Positions 46,787-62,910 of a DNA stretch of 64,000 nucleotides are shown here, piece by piece. The notes under the pieces were generated by a model. It saw nothing but the letters and a program-made list of their open reading frames with translations, ran no database searches and was not told the origin of the DNA. How positions within the stretch are numbered: position 1 is the stretch's first letter; each line of letters opens with the position of its first letter. A program made the translations under genes and the position numbers. This DNA is from Trema orientale (lineage: Eukaryota; Streptophyta; Magnoliopsida; Rosales; Cannabaceae): the NCBI GenBank assembly GCA_002914845.1, contig JXTC01000179.1:252800-316799 (forward strand). Reading direction: 5' to 3'.

Positions 46787-47502
46787 TAGCGCTGAGAATT
46801 TGTGTTATCGTGTCTTATTTAGTAACACAATCATGACACGATACGATGATATCTCAACTCGAACATGACAAGATCAATAAACGTGTTAAAAATGTAAACT
46901 CAAATATGACACGATTAATACGACATGTGTAACTCGCTTTATGTATCATATTATGACCTATTTAATACGATTATTCAAAATTGACATAGTTATTCAAATT
47001 TAACATGATTATGCATTAGCCAACTGGGGTTAGCTCAGTTGGTCCAAGATTTGAGGGTTGTGTGTGTGTGTTTGGGGGGATCAGGGGTCAAACCTTGGTA
47101 ACGTATGTGTGTCATTTTCCTTTAATTTGTAGTAAGTGGTGGTCATTAGTTAAGCCCCACTTTTTTTAAAAAAAAAAACATGATTATGCATTAATTAACT
47201 TAATTAAAGTTAAAATATGTAATTATATTTAGAATTAATCAAAATCACATTTAAAATATTCAATTATTAATAAATGTAATTGTATCATATTTGTGCTGTG
47301 TTAATATAACATAAAAACGACATATTTAATTAAACGTATTACACATGTCATTTTTGAATTAAGCAAGTTGATACAAAACTCACCATTTATTATTTATATT
47401 TTATGTGTCAACTCGAAATTGACACAAAAATAAATGAGTCACTTAAATTTATTTACTTCGTGTCATTTTCAGATCATATCAAGGAGAAAATTACCAGCCC
47501 TG
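46787..47502. mobile_element. Non-autonomous hAT-like element, copy 3
   Basis: It starts TAGCGCTGAGAATTTGTG and ends AAATTACCAGCCCTG. The flanks CTTTTAGA (46779-46786) and TTTTTAGA (47503-47510) form an 8-bp duplication with one mismatch. The inside shares CGTGT, ACACGAT and TTTAATACGA words with copies 1 and 2. A SINE is inserted at 47019-47176. Confidence 0.75.
47019..47176 (+). mobile_element. tRNA-derived SINE with 17-bp target duplication
   Basis: The A box GGTTAGCTCAGTTGG begins near 47028 and the B box-like GGGGTCAAACC lies near 47086. The element ends in a T/A-rich tail (47161-47176). It is bounded by an exact 17-bp direct repeat AACATGATTATGCATTA at 47002-47018 and 47177-47193. These are the marks of a polymerase III SINE inserted by LINE machinery. 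Confidence 0.85.
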
Positions 47503-48174
47503 TTTTTAGACCTCAAAAGTTTCATATGTAGACAGAAAACTAGACCAAAATAATAAAAACAAACACAACTTCACACAAATTCAAAATCGGGGGTTCAAGT
47601 ACTCCAGTTGAATATTGAATACATTGCAACTTCTCTTCTCATGTGCTTCTTTTTGTTAGCCAGAAGGCCCAAAACCGGACTGGAGGTGGGAATTCTTGGT
47701 AATGGGTTGTGTTTTTTCAGTGAATTAATGAGCTGTGTTCGTGTTAATATGTTTTGTAACTTGTGTTAAAATATGTCAATCCTGTCAAAATATAAACCCA
47801 AAGATGACTCATACATAAGGTGATTATTTTTCTAAAAAAAGTGAAATTTTATTAAACATGCTTTATAATGATCCTAATTTGACACATATGCCCCAGGTAA
47901 TATTAAAGTGTGCTTTTGGACAAATACCTTTAAAAATTTTGGCATACTTTGTTTTTCTTTTTTTTTAAGCTTGGGATACTTTGTTTTGAAAACCTGAATT
48001 TTCTCTTTTTTTTCTATCTATGCTCTTGAAAACCTAAAAACTTCATCTATCCATTTCTCTTAATCTCATAGTCATATTACGAAGTTGAAGCAAACCAAAA
48101 TGTAGAAACACAATGATTTTTATCAAGTTGTCAATCATCAGTTGAGCACTAAAAATTAAATTTTAAATAAAATT

Positions 48175-48405
48175 TTTACTAATATCAAATAAAATTTTCT
48201 ATTTGTATTTTTTTAAAATAAAATCTCACCGGATCCATATGTATAGACAAAATTGTAGTTAAAATGGTTGAAAGTTTTGTTTTTAATTTTTGAAATTGGA
48301 TAACAAAATTCAAAAAAAGAATTTTTATCCTATGTGATTTGACAAAAAAATGTAAATAAAATATTTTATTTAATATTAATGAAAAGGCGTGGATTTTCTT
48401 TTTTT
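48175..48405. repeat. AT-rich foldback, family shared with 59270
   Basis: ACTAATATCAAATAAAATTT at the left is inverted at the right (AAATAAAATATTTTATTTAA, TATTAATGAAAA). Internal words TCTCACCGGATCCATAT and AAAATTGTAGTTAAAAT match the element at 59270-59700. Confidence 0.5.
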
Positions 48406-49117
48406 AAAAAGCTAAAAGTCAAAAGTTTTTTTTTTAAAGTCCTTTGAATAATTGGTCATTAAATTTTGAGATTATATCATAAGAAATTCTAGGCTCGTTC
48501 CGTAGATTTTAACAAAGAATTTGCTCTTTTTCATTCAATTAATTTCTTTACCGTTTCATTTATATCTTTTTAACTGGTGGACACGGTACAATTTACGCTT
48601 TTTTGTTTCCTTTTCAAGCATATCGTGTAAAACTAAAACATATAACTCATTTTTTTGTTTTTTTTTTTTTTCCCTTTATTTTGAGATCATAGTTTTTAGC
48701 TTAATACACCTTAAATAAGGAAATCGATGTCGCTTCTCTTTTCTTACATAGGAACCCAAAAAACCACGACATGCCGTATGCAACGAATCGGCATATGACA
48801 AACGGCATGTCGTTTTCGATGTAAAATGACATTCATCGCAATCGACGTTTCAATTGAAAATTAAAGGCATAATAAACAGGTGAAAGCAGGTAACAAAGTC
48901 TGAAAACAGCATATAAAGCCCTTTACATCCACTAGAAAGGCTCATTCATTGAAATGAATAGGGGGACAGAAACAAAGTTTCATTATTCAAATCCACCATG
49001 TTGACATAACTCGTGCTGTAAATTAGCTTCGACTTATTCACAAACCTCCAACCTTGTGGATGTCAAAGAGTGATATGAACATGAAATGCACATTGCAATT
49101 ACAGAATTAGTCGCCTT

Positions 49118-52530
<3,413 letters not shown>

Positions 52531-52930
52531 TCTCTCAGTCCTCTGTCATTATTATTCATCGTATTTTGCTAATCTCTATTCTTTCCCTTCCTGCGATTTT
52601 TTTTTTTCTTTTTTTTTTTTTTTTAACTTTTGGTTCTTTTTCAATTTTCCTATGATTCCACTTTTATTAATGAATGGATTCGCCTTGCTGTAACGCCAAA
52701 GTCTATCCAAAAATATGCTCTTTTTTTTGTTTTTCTTTTTCTTTATCTATCCAAACATAATGTTCTTATCACAAGTTCCAGTTCACATTGAAAGTGGCAG
52801 GTGTACAAAAGCTGAATGTAAACCCAATGCAATTTTTAAGACAATGCCATCTGTGTGGTCTGATTACATTATTAGAACCATTTTTCTTCCATCACCAATC
52901 TCACAACTTGATATGTGTACTATATTAAAA

Positions 52931-53130
52931 GATAATGCTAAGTATATTAACTAGTTTATCAAATTTTTAATACTAACATATGTAATATGTGATTTGATAC
53001 CGTTCAATTGGTGTATTAAAACTTATTATATTTAAATCTAACATCATTCATTAGTTGAATTGTGCCAACTCAGATAACACATGTGACATCTAAACAATTT
53101 AGTAAAATAATTAGGATACTTAGCATTATC
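52931..53130. mobile_element. Foldback MITE, family shared with 23171
   Basis: The left end GATAATGCTAAGTAT is the exact complement of the right end ATACTTAGCATTATC. Inner words TATCAAATTTTTAATACTAA and CACATGTG match the element at 23171-23360. It is about 200 bases and non-coding. Confidence 0.7.
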
Positions 53131-53196
53131 CTTCTACTAAAATATCTCGCACATGTTAATAATATAATAAAGTTCACACGTCATAATAAATATGAG

Positions 53197-53935
53197 GGGT
53201 AAACTGCAAAAAAAATAAAAAATATGTTGAAGTTTTGAGTGTTCTGCAATTTAAACCCTGAAATTTGAACTCTGTAAAATAATATACTGAGATTATAAAT
53301 TTTTGAAAATTAACACCATGAGTTGATTTTTTGAATAACTTTAACTGATAAAAGACAAGAATATTCTCAAAATTAATGAGAACAATAAGGATCAATCCAG
53401 TTTTATTGGACAATATTATTATTTTTTCGTTAATAAAATTCGTCAAAAATATCAGTCTAAGTTATTAATTTTTAGAAATTCTGAATCTAAAGATATTATT
53501 TTACAAAGTCTAAACTTCAGGGTTTAAATTACTAAAGGGATAATTGCAAAAAAATAGCTTGAAATTTGGGTGTTCTGCAAATTAAACCCTGAAGTTTGGA
53601 CTCTGCAAAATAATACCCTGAGATTAAGAATTTCTGAAAATTAATACCCTGGACAGATTTTTTAACCAATTTTAAGAACAAAAAAACAATAATATCCTCT
53701 ATTAAAACTAGATTAATTCATATTATTCATCTTAATTTTGAGGATATTATTGTATTTTATCAGTTAAAAATCAACACAGGGTATTAATTTTCAGAAATTC
53801 GTAATCTCAGGGTATTATTTTGCAGAATCCAAACTTCAGAATTTAAATTGCATAACATCCAAACATGAGGGTATTTTTTTGCAGTTATCACAATTACTAA
53901 ATACACAAAGTTCATGTTTTTTTTTCAGTTCACCC
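53197..53935. mobile_element. Mutator-like foldback element 1 (outer)
   Basis: The ends GGGTAAACTGCAAAAAAAA and TTTTTTTCAGTTCACCC are inverted. Flanks are an exact 10-bp repeat TAAATATGAG at 53187-53196 and 53936-53945. The arms (TTTAAACCCTGAAATTTGAA, CTCTGTAAAATAATA) pair with AAACTTCAGGGTTTAAATT on the right. The right arm is split by element 2 at 53537-53891. Confidence 0.75.
53537..53891. mobile_element. Mutator-like foldback element 2 (nested)
   Basis: It starts GGGATAATTGCAAAAAAATA and ends TATTTTTTTGCAGTTATCAC, inverted copies. It is flanked by an exact 10-bp repeat AATTACTAAA at 53527-53536 and 53892-53901. The whole element pairs with itself. It interrupts the right arm of element 1, so it is the younger insertion. 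A duplication of 9-10 bases and long inverted ends fit the Mutator superfamily. Confidence 0.85.
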
Positions 53936-54187
53936 TAAATATGAGAGTAGAAAAGGTTGGTCACAACAAAATAAAAATCTCTCATGACTAAGGGAGTTGG
54001 GTCTGAGTCCTGAGTAAGGCCCAAAACCTGAGCCGAAAGCAAGACGACATTTGGTTCTCCTATATGATTCTCTCAAATTAATTTGTGAATTTGTTGCCTT
54101 TTTTTTGTTTCATACTTTTTCTTTGTCACACCCTAAGATTCTTGTGGAGAGTTCGATCAAAGTCTTGGAGTTCGACCCTTTTGTCTA

Positions 54188-54498
54188 TGTTGACAGTTAG
54201 TGACAACTAATTTAGTTAAGTTAGTTAGGATATTATAACGGAAAGCTGATTATGAGTTAGTTAAGACTGTAGTTTAATTACTCTAACTAATTTCTTGATA
54301 ATGTGTCAACTAAGTCCTTGATTTCAGGCTTAAAATGGGTGACTCGTTAGTGGATTCGACTAGAGACAAGTTCTTTGCCTTGGATGTACAGTTTTCAATG
54401 AACTGGAACCAAATATTTCGTGTTGAGTTTCTTTCTTGCTCTGATTTTTCGCATCGTTCTTGATTGTTTGATTGGTCTGATTGTTGTTTCCACCAACA
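54188..54498 (+). mobile_element. Solo LTR with GTCTA target duplication
   Basis: It starts TGTTGACAGTTAGTGAC and ends CCACCAACA, with TG...CA borders. The 5-bp repeat GTCTA is present at 54183-54187 and 54499-54503. The 311-bp size and style fit a Ty1/copia-type LTR. No internal region is present, so it is a solo LTR left by recombination. Confidence 0.8.
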
Positions 54499-54834
54499 GT
54501 CTACACTCTACAAGTCAAAAGAGGCTTGCTGTTATGCCTTCATACTTTTACAGAAGACGTACAAGAAAATGGAAATGTTGGCAAGAGGCTTTAGTTCCTG
54601 GAATGCTAGTGTAACCTCTCCAATCGATCTGAATATTTTCGTGAAAATACTTACATATGCAGCTGAGCCTATAATAAAAAGTGCAAACGACTATGATATC
54701 TATTGTTTAAGTCGTTGCATAATAGTACAGACTAACTCTCTAATTGAGCAAAAACAGAACAAAGAAATGTAACTCTGTTTCTTACAAGCAAAGATTAAAA
54801 GCTAGCTGACTAGAGAGTTCCAACTTTTATATGT

Positions 54835-57800
54835 CTAGTACTTTTGCTTCTCCAGCATCATGCTGCAGCTTTTCAGTTCCTCTTGGTTAATTTCACCTTC
54901 TTTAACAACACTTACGTCTGTGAGTTTGCAAGGCTCGGCCTCTTCCAACATATGGACTACCATTCTCATGGAAGGCCTTAGAGCCGGAACCTGCGATGTA
55001 CAATGGAGTGCGATTCTCAACACTTTGATTGCATCTTCTTTAAGATCATCTGATATGGCCGAGTCCACCAAACCAAGCACATCCTCTTGGCTTTTGAATT
55101 TGCTATAAACCCAATAAACTATGTCCTTGTTCTCTCCAAACTCAGGCTCCACTGGCCTTTTTCCAGTGACCAACTCCATTAGCACAACTCCGAAGCTATA
55201 AACATCACTCTTCTCGTTCACCTTGTATGTGTACGCATACTCTGAACCACCAAAACAAAAACAAAAACAAAAACAAAAAAGCTCAGCAACTAATCAATGA
55301 GATTAACATGTATAGCAATAGAGCACAAGTAATTACAATGGTAATTCTCTGGTATGCAAATCAGAAAAACACAAATTTCATGTAACATAAAAACTATGAA
55401 TATGATATGATGATTTACCAGGAGCTATGTAGCCAAGTGTCCCAGCAATGACACGTGTCCAATCCCCACCGGCCTGAACAATCTTGGCGAGCCCAAAATC
55501 AGCAATCCTGGGCTTCCAATTCCGGTCCAGTAGAATATTACTGGACTTGACATCCCTGTGAATGACCGGCCTTGGACATCCATGGTGGAGATACTCCAAA
55601 CCCTTCGCAGCTCCGACCGCCACCTCGTACCGAACCTCCCAACCCATCTCCATCTTCTGACACGTGTGCAGCCGGTCCCACAAGCTCCCGTTGGGCAGGT
55701 ACTCGTACACCAGGAGGTTACTGTCCTCACTCGTGATGCTACAGTAGAGCTTCACCACGTTCACGTGCCTCACCGAGCTCAGCGCCGCCACCTCAGCGTC
55801 GTACTCCGGCGACGGGGATCTGCCCTTCCTCAGCATCGCCGCCGTGCTCCGGCAACTCCTCCTGTCGCCGGGATCCGACGTGGCGGCCCAGATGTGCTTC
55901 ACGGCGAGCTCTTTCCCGTCCCTTAACGAGACCTTGTACACGCTCCCGGACCCTCCTTTCCCGATGATATTCTCCGGCTTGATTGAATCGATGATCTCTG
56001 TCTCTGAGAAGCTCAGAACGTGGTACCGCTTCATGTTCCATGAGTTCTGCTTTAATGGGTGCGAAAGATTGCGACTCTTTCTTATCTTGAGGCCCAAGAA
56101 ACAAGCTAGCGATATGAGCAGGACAAGTACTCCGGCGATGAGACAGGACATGTATGTACGGAAACGACCGGAATCGCTATGGTTTGACGAACAACTTCCG
56201 AAACACAAACCCGGGTTGCCGTTAAAGCTGTCTTTGAAGGCTTGAATCGAGAGTGAATCAGGTATTTGACCGGTCAACCGGTTGTTTGACAGGTCAAGAA
56301 GACTGAGTTTAAGCGAAGACAGAGTGTTTGGGATTTCGCCGGAGAGTTGATTCTCCGACAGGTTTAACGAGTTTAGATTAGGCAAAGAGCCAATACTGTT
56401 TGGGATTTTCCCGGAAAGAGAATTCTGGGCAAGGTTTATCTGAGAGATAAAACGACATGAGCCTAATGAGTCCGGAATGGAACCAGAAAAGTGGTTGTTG
56501 TCCAAGTAAAGGTTGCTCAACTTGGTCAAGTTCCCGATTGAATCCGGGATTGGTCCGGAAAACTGATTCCGGCTCAGTTGAATTGCTACTAATGAGGAAG
56601 CTCCAGAGATCTCATAGGGTAATTCACCCGAAAATCGATTATTAGCCAATACTAATTGCCCCAAAGACTCTGCCTTACCGATACCTGATCCCACGGGACC
56701 TTCAAACTGGTTCAATGACAGATCGATTCTCACAAGGTTGGGCAAGCTCCATATTCCATCCGGAATCATTCCCGAAAGCGAGTTGTTATTCACTAGCAAC
56801 CGAGTCAAAGACTCGCAATTCCCGTAGCTTTCCGGAATCCCACCCGTGAGCTTGTTCTGCAAAACAAGGAGATCGTACATTTTGTTGTTCTTGCACATAT
56901 CAGGTGGAATCGGACCCATGAGGAAGTTCTCGGACACATCGATGTACTCCATTACTCCGTAAGAGCCAATCTTCTGAGGAATCGTTCCCGTCAATTTATT
57001 CCTGTACAACGAGAGCTCAGCAAGGTTCTCGAACTCCCCAACCTCCTCCGGAATCGTTCCCTCGAATTGGTTCTCGAAGAGTTGTAGAGACTCAAGATTG
57101 GTCAAAGATCTCAGCTCAGAGAGATCACCTTCGAGCATGTTCTGCGAAGCATCGAAATTCACAAGATTGGTAAGGTTACCAAAACCTTTAGGTAGTCTCC
57201 CACTCAATGAGTTGTTGTAAAGCTCGAGTTGAAATAAACTTTTCAGTTTGCCAATACTAACTGGGATTTCACCACTTATTCCATTATCCGAAAGCTCGAG
57301 ATTTCGAAGCAGAGTAAGGTTTCCAATGTCTTCAGGAATCTTCCCATAGATACTGGAATTCGTCAGATATAACCAAGACAGCTTTTCAAGCTTTAGTACC
57401 TCTTTAGGGAAAGGACTGGGATCAAAAGGGTTATCACCAAGGCTCAAGAAACTCAAGTTGGTAAGGTTTTCAAGTGACTTCCATGGAAATGGCCCGGAAA
57501 CCCCGCTAAGGTTCAAATTCAAGAAAGTCAAATCCTTTAACGTGGACAAGTCAGGTACTTTCCCGGATAACGAATTATTCCCCAAATCCAAGTACTGCAA
57601 ACGAGTACAGTTCCTCAAATCATCTGTGACGATTCCATATAAAGAGTTTGTGCCAAGAGAAAGCCTTTCCAACGATTGAAGCGAGCATATCGAGTCGAAT
57701 GGAAGAACCCCAGAAAGATTTTGCGCAGAGAGGTTGATCTCGGAGACGAGTCCATTCGAGTTGCAGCGGATTCCGGTGAAGTTGCAGACGGAGTTAGCAT

Positions 57801-58068
57801 CTTCGATCCAAGAACTGAAAAGGGTAGTCTTTGATTTTGCGAGCGAGGCTTTGATTTTCAAGAGTGGCTGAAGCTCGTTATTATTATCTCCTTTAGTTAG
57901 AGAAACTAATAAGGAAAGACAGAACAGAGAGATCATCATTGGTGACCTCTCGAGCCATCGCCGGCGACCCGGTACGGCCGACGACATGTCAAGCCGGAGA
58001 AGGCTAAGCAATTGAGCTGAATTTGGTCTGTGGAAGAAGTTTGTGGAGATGGGGAAGAAGAGTAGCAC
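54835..58068 (-). CDS. LRR receptor-like kinase, subfamily XI (RLK7/HAIKU2-like)
   Basis: Two exons (58068-55419 and 55241-54835) give up to 1018 residues. The first 70 residues include two later Met (at 57987 and near 57940); the start at MSSAVPG (57987) or MMISLFCLSLLVS would put the signal peptide at the N-terminus, so the true start is probably internal. About 20 leucine-rich repeats follow, with NLSGVLPFDSICSLQSLERL near the front. A membrane span (LIAGVLVLLISLACFLGL) leads to a kinase with GKGGSGSVYKV, AVKHIW, HRDVKSSNILL, DFGLA and GYIAPEYAYT. HRD and DFG are intact, so it should be active. RLK7 binds PIP peptides and HAIKU2 controls seed size in Arabidopsis. The C-terminal tail (EEAEPCKLTDV) leans to RLK7. 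The single intron in the kinase is usual for the group. Confidence 0.93.
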
Positions 58069-60829
58069 TGTTGAGATGGCGGCTTTGGATTTGAGTTTTC
58101 ATGAGTTACATATTTGGTTTTGATTTTCACGTGTTGATGAGGAAGAAAGAAAGAAAGAAAATTAAGCCACGCAAAGTTGTTAAGCTCTGTCTGCAAATAT
58201 GCATGGCGTGGCCTGCTATTATTATTTATTTTCTTCTAAATTAAATGGGCGGAAAATGTTTTTAATTTAAAATTGTTAAGGATTTTCCACTAAACTTTAT
58301 TTCAAAAATAAAATAAAAATCACAAGCAGCCAGAAAGAAAAAAAAAAAAAAAGTGGCATATTTCCCTAATAATTAATTCCTTCGTGTTTTTTTTTTCTTT
58401 TCTTTTTTAACTCCCTTATGTTAATCTATGCAATATATACAACACATTAGTCAAACCTGTTCAATGTAAAAAGCCATAAAAGTACCAATATATCAGCTAG
58501 CCATTGGACGGTGAATAAGGTGAAATAATCAAACTGACAAGACTTAGATTATAATGCGACTACTCAATACTCATGGTCCACTTAGTACTGCCATGTCGGT
58601 CGCCTATATGTACAGCTCTTTTTTGTCTCTATTTTATTATTATTATTATTATTAATATTATCTAATTATCACAAAACATTTCCTAGCAGTTTAATTCTTC
58701 ATCTTACTTCTTAAAAAATATTTTTTTTAATTTTTAACATTATTTAATTATAAGACATGAAGGAGACAGATCAAATTAGGATAGGTGGATCATCTCATTT
58801 CTATTTTAGTAGCCAATCATTCTGAAATTTTTGCAGCCCATACGACGACATGAATGTTTGTCGTTTTGAAGTGAGACAATTGGAAAAAGTTTTTCCACAT
58901 GCGAGTATGGCAGAGTCCAAAAGAGGAATAGAAAAATGAGCTTTAAGTCATAGTCTCAGATCATCTCTTTAATGTGGTCGTATTCATAAGGATGGAAGTT
59001 GACTTCTTATAGTTATAGCAAATGAAAGAGAAGTAATCGGGCCGCCTGGATTGACTGGAGCCTCTCCCGCTGCCACGTCTATATCGTAAAAATTGCCACG
59101 TGAGCAAGTACGGTATTACCTGGAAACTACCCCCACTTAATTCCAAATTGGGATAGTCATAGTAATATTAGTGTGACCTGTGCTCATAAATTTATTAATT
59201 TCATTAATGTTGCTTTAAGAAATATAATATTAAAAAGGGATAATATTTTAAAAAAAAACATGACTATGACTTTTAATTTTTTAATGAAAAAAACTCATGT
59301 ATTTTCACTAATATTAAATAAAATTTTTTATTTGTATTATTTATTTCAAATCTCACTCAATTCACATATTTATTCAAAATTGAAGTTAAAATTATATAAA
59401 GTGAATGCTTTTAATTTCTGAAACCAGATAAAAGAATTTTTTAAAAAAATATGTTTTAAATTTGTTACTGTTGGACTCATAAGAAATTACAAATTATTTT
59501 TTAGCCTAGATAATAGCTTCTGTGAATACAAATAAATAATTTTAAAAAATATTTTTTTAACAATTTTATATCCTAATTTTTATTGTATACGTGAATTTGG
59601 TGAAATTTGATGGAAAAATATAAATAAAAATTTTATTTGATATTAATAAAAATGTGTAAATTTTTTTTTTTTTTTGGTTTGCTAAAAAGCCAAGAGTGTG
59701 GGTTTTTTTATGATATTATTCTTATTGAAAAGTACTAATTACCCTTTTGCTCTTATCCTTAACAGGAATCATACCTTTTTTTTAAAAAAAAAAAAAAAAA
59801 AAAGAGACGTATGCTCTTGTTTATATTCTAACCAAATTTATCCAGAAAATGAAAAAGGAAAGAAGACACCGGAAATGTAACAAATAAGCCAGTCCAATTA
59901 GGTTCTTTGCAAAATTAGGCGGAACGTTACAAGCATATGGATACCCACAATAAATACTATCTCAGATACAAATAGTACATAATTGTTTTTATTAATAAAC
60001 ATGATTACACAATCATAACCGGAGAAAAGCAACATCGTGTCTTTTTTTTTTTCCCTTTTCTTTTGAAGGTTTGTCATGTCTGTGTTTACACGAGGGTTTC
60101 ACGGATAAGCCAAATTAAGCGGGCTTTAATTTCTTTATTAATATATACATATATGTATTAGGTGAGCTTCTCGTATAATTAAGTTCGTTCTACAGAAAGT
60201 TGTGAGAATCTCAATTATAGAATCGTCTAATTATAAATATAAAAATTAGTACATTCCTTAGTGGGGGTTGGAGTTGGAGATGATTAATTGATTAAGCAGC
60301 TTTCACATTGAAAATTTGAAACCGAATATTATTTAAAGAACTTATATGCTATGAATAGACGACCTTCATGAGAATCATGACAAAAGTACTTTTTATCCAT
60401 GGAAAACTTTACGTTATTGCGTTTGTAAAGGAATATAATTATATAAATATGAGATATCAACGCATCCTGATGGAATACAGGATCATAATTACACAAATAT
60501 TGTTTGACTCTACCTCTCAACATATAATATATAGGATAATATAATATCTGCAAAGCTATATTTCTTTGTAAGATATTTATAATAAAGATATACCATTACA
60601 ATATTAATAATGGGTCTCGCCGCTGTACAACACTAATTAAACGGAACAGTTTTCTTGGCAATAATATTCGAGTCAAGAATCTATATTAGCAAAAGGCAAA
60701 AGGGGGAGAAAAGTTAAAAGGACATATAAATCATGTCAGGCATTCTCAAGATGATAGCATGCACTATATATTAACTTTGGATAGATACAAATCTGTGACT
60801 TTCGTTGTATACAACAAATACAAAATTAA
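58069..60829. other. AT-rich intergenic region, no gene seen
   Basis: The first 200 bases are the receptor-kinase 5' flank. ACGACGACATGAATGTTTGT / TGTCGTTTT words lie at about 58842-58867. An AT-rich foldback spans 59270-59700. TA and poly(A) runs are common. No reading frame carries a motif. Confidence 0.5.
59270..59700. repeat. AT-rich foldback, family shared with 48175
   Basis: The left arm ACTAATATTAAATAAAATTT, TCAAATCTCACTCAATTCAC is complementary to the right arm GTGAATTTGGTGAAATTTGA, AAATTTTATTTGATATTAAT. The matching words occur at 48175-48405. Confidence 0.55.
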
Positions 60830-61247
60830 GGCTATGTTTGGTGGGAAGGAAAAGGGAGAGGAAATAAAGGATATGAGGGAAAAATAGAGGGAAAAAAAAA
60901 GATTATTTGGTAAGAAGGAAAGGGAAGAGAAGAGAGAATGAGAGAGGGAAAAAAATTAGCGAGGCACAGACTAAAAATTTCCCTCAAAAAATGGAGAAAA
61001 AAGTGAAAGAAAAACTTGTTTAAGTGGTTAGTGAAATTAAATTTACTAAAATAGCCATACATTTTAAATTTAAAATATTAATAATGAGGGTAAAATAATT
61101 ATTATAAAATAAACTAGTTTTCCTTTCTCTCTTCACACCAAATAATAACAGTAAAGAGATATTTTACTTTCTTTCTTACATATTCTTTTTTCTCTCTTAT
61201 TTTTTTTCTTTCACTCCTATTTTCTTTCATCTCTACCAAATATAACC
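60830..61247. mobile_element. Foldback MITE, family member 2
   Basis: It begins GGCTATGTTTGGTGGG and ends CTCTACCAAATATAACC, with TAA just outside on the left and CTAA on the right. The purine-rich left and pyrimidine-rich right halves match the 413-bp element in the iminopeptidase A intron at 42209-42621. Confidence 0.75.
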
Positions 61248-62417
61248 CTAAGTGTATTTTCTACAAAATAATACTGTTGTCCTTAGAAGTGTTTCAATGT
61301 TTTAAAGTTGGAACACTGCGTCATCTATAACGTTTTCCTTTCACTTTTTTCACAAACGAAAAAAAAGAGAGAGCAAACTGAATTATATGGGGTATAATAT
61401 ATCACAAAAATGAATGCAAATATGAAAAAGGATAGAGTTTCCAGAGTCGAACCATATGGACTCGCGTGCTTGACGTGGACAGGTTAATGCAAAATTCAGT
61501 GCATCTTATTAGCTCAATATTATTTATTTATTTATTTATTTTTAAACAAAAAGGAGAAAAGAAAATTAACACAAAGTACTTAAAGTCATACTGCCAAGCA
61601 AAAATCCGAGCCCGAGTCAAACCAAGACCTAACGCCGCAGGCCCACAGCCCAACAACTCAATGTCACGTTTGGAAGATATGCTTATGAGGAAGCATCAAG
61701 GGAAGGAGAGGAAAATCTTACCGGTGGATTTGCATATTTATCATTGTCCAATCACTAGTTTCACTTTAAGCTATTTTATGCATTTTTCCTACTTTATTAT
61801 TTTTTTTTAAAAAAAAGTTGGTTTTTCCTCCTTTGTGTTACTTAGTAGAAGTGCGAAAAGAGAGAAAAGAAGTGGAAAAAAAAAATGAAGAAATGTGTCA
61901 TTTAGTAGGAGAGAGCGAAAAAAAACTGAAAAAGAAAAGAGAGTGAAAAGAAATAAGAGGGGGAGTCATTACATTTTGATATTTTATTTCATTTTTGAGT
62001 GCCTTAAATTTGATCTCTTTAAATTAGAGAAAAGACTTGTATTGATTTCCTTGACAACAACTGATAGCTCATCTCCTTCATCTTTCGCTTGTCAAGTTGG
62101 GATTAGAGTCTTCTAAAACTTTCCAATGCTTAGGTCAATTAAATGGGTGAGGCAAAAGTATGCTCAATGCAAATGACGATTAGTGAAAATGAAGCTTATT
62201 GTTGCCAGTGATGGATCGAAGACTTTGTGTCAATGGCGGCATAATGAATTTTTTTTCTTGTTTTTAATATTTGTTTATAAATTTCTATTCAATATATAGA
62301 TCAACAGTTAAGAACTAAGATTCATATACAACATAGCTTCTCAAAAAAAAAAAAAAAATCACATACAATAATTATTCATCATGAATTTGTTTTTTTGAAA
62401 AGTTTAATATGCTAATT
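61248..62417. other. Intergenic region, no gene seen
   Basis: It contains a TTTA run at 61520-61545 and GA-rich sequence at 61850-61960. A 114-codon frame at 61466 and a 73-codon frame at 61895 lack motifs. Confidence 0.45.
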
Positions 62418-62910
62418 TGTAGTGTTTTAGAATACCCAATCAACAAGACAAGATTCAATCGCAGAAAACAGAACACTAAGGAAGAAGAAGAACACCAAAT
62501 TTACTTGGTTCAGGCCTCAATATGAGACCCTACATCCAAGGTAGGGGATAATGGCCCCTAGCTCCAATTCACTATTAGATCACAAGAGTTTGAATACAAT
62601 AACTAGCAGGAACCAGACTCCAGAACTTAATACAAGCACATTAGAAACCCAGTGCCTAAACCCAATTCACTCAGAACTGAGGAACAAGTTCTTCAGAGCA
62701 ATCTTACACTCACCAATTCCCTTGAAGTAATTCTAATCTTGTATTATTTGTTTTCTCTTGTACAATCTCCCTTATATAATAGCTTTGGTAGAATTTGGTT
62801 AAGTCTGTTAGCTAGCTCCTCCACGTGTCAAGCTGCAGTCTTGGCCGTTAAGAACTCTAACTAACTCAACTAATTAACTAACTCTTAATCCAAGAGTCAC
62901 ATTATCAACA
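62418..62910 (-). mobile_element. Solo LTR with TAATT target duplication
   Basis: Read on the minus strand it starts TGTTGATAATGTGACTC and ends TAGAACACTACA-like sequence (the plus strand begins TGTAGTGTTTTAG). It is flanked by TAATT at 62413-62417 and 62911-62915. A TATA box (TATATAAGGG on the minus strand) near 62768-62777 gives the orientation. It is 493 bp with no internal region, consistent with a Ty1/copia solo LTR. Confidence 0.8.

Larger units (their letters stand above)
46183..49117. other. Intergenic region between the two iminopeptidase genes
   Basis: It contains a TTA microsatellite (46203-46222), the hAT-like element 46787-47502 with a nested SINE, a further hAT-like fragment near 47690-47830, an AT-rich foldback at 48175-48405, and a 12-bp inverted pair ACGACATGCCGT / ACGGCATGTCGT at 48766-48777 and 48802-48813. 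No gene was supported. Confidence 0.6.
52531..54187. other. Intergenic region with nested foldback elements
   Basis: It holds poly(T) tracts near 52598-52623, the foldback 52931-53130 and the nested Mutator-like pair 53197-53935. No gene was supported. Confidence 0.6.

Noticed and set aside
54464..54772. 102-codon plus-strand reading frame after the kinase gene
   Set aside because: It starts inside the solo LTR at 54188-54498 and continues into the probable kinase 3' flank. No domain is visible.
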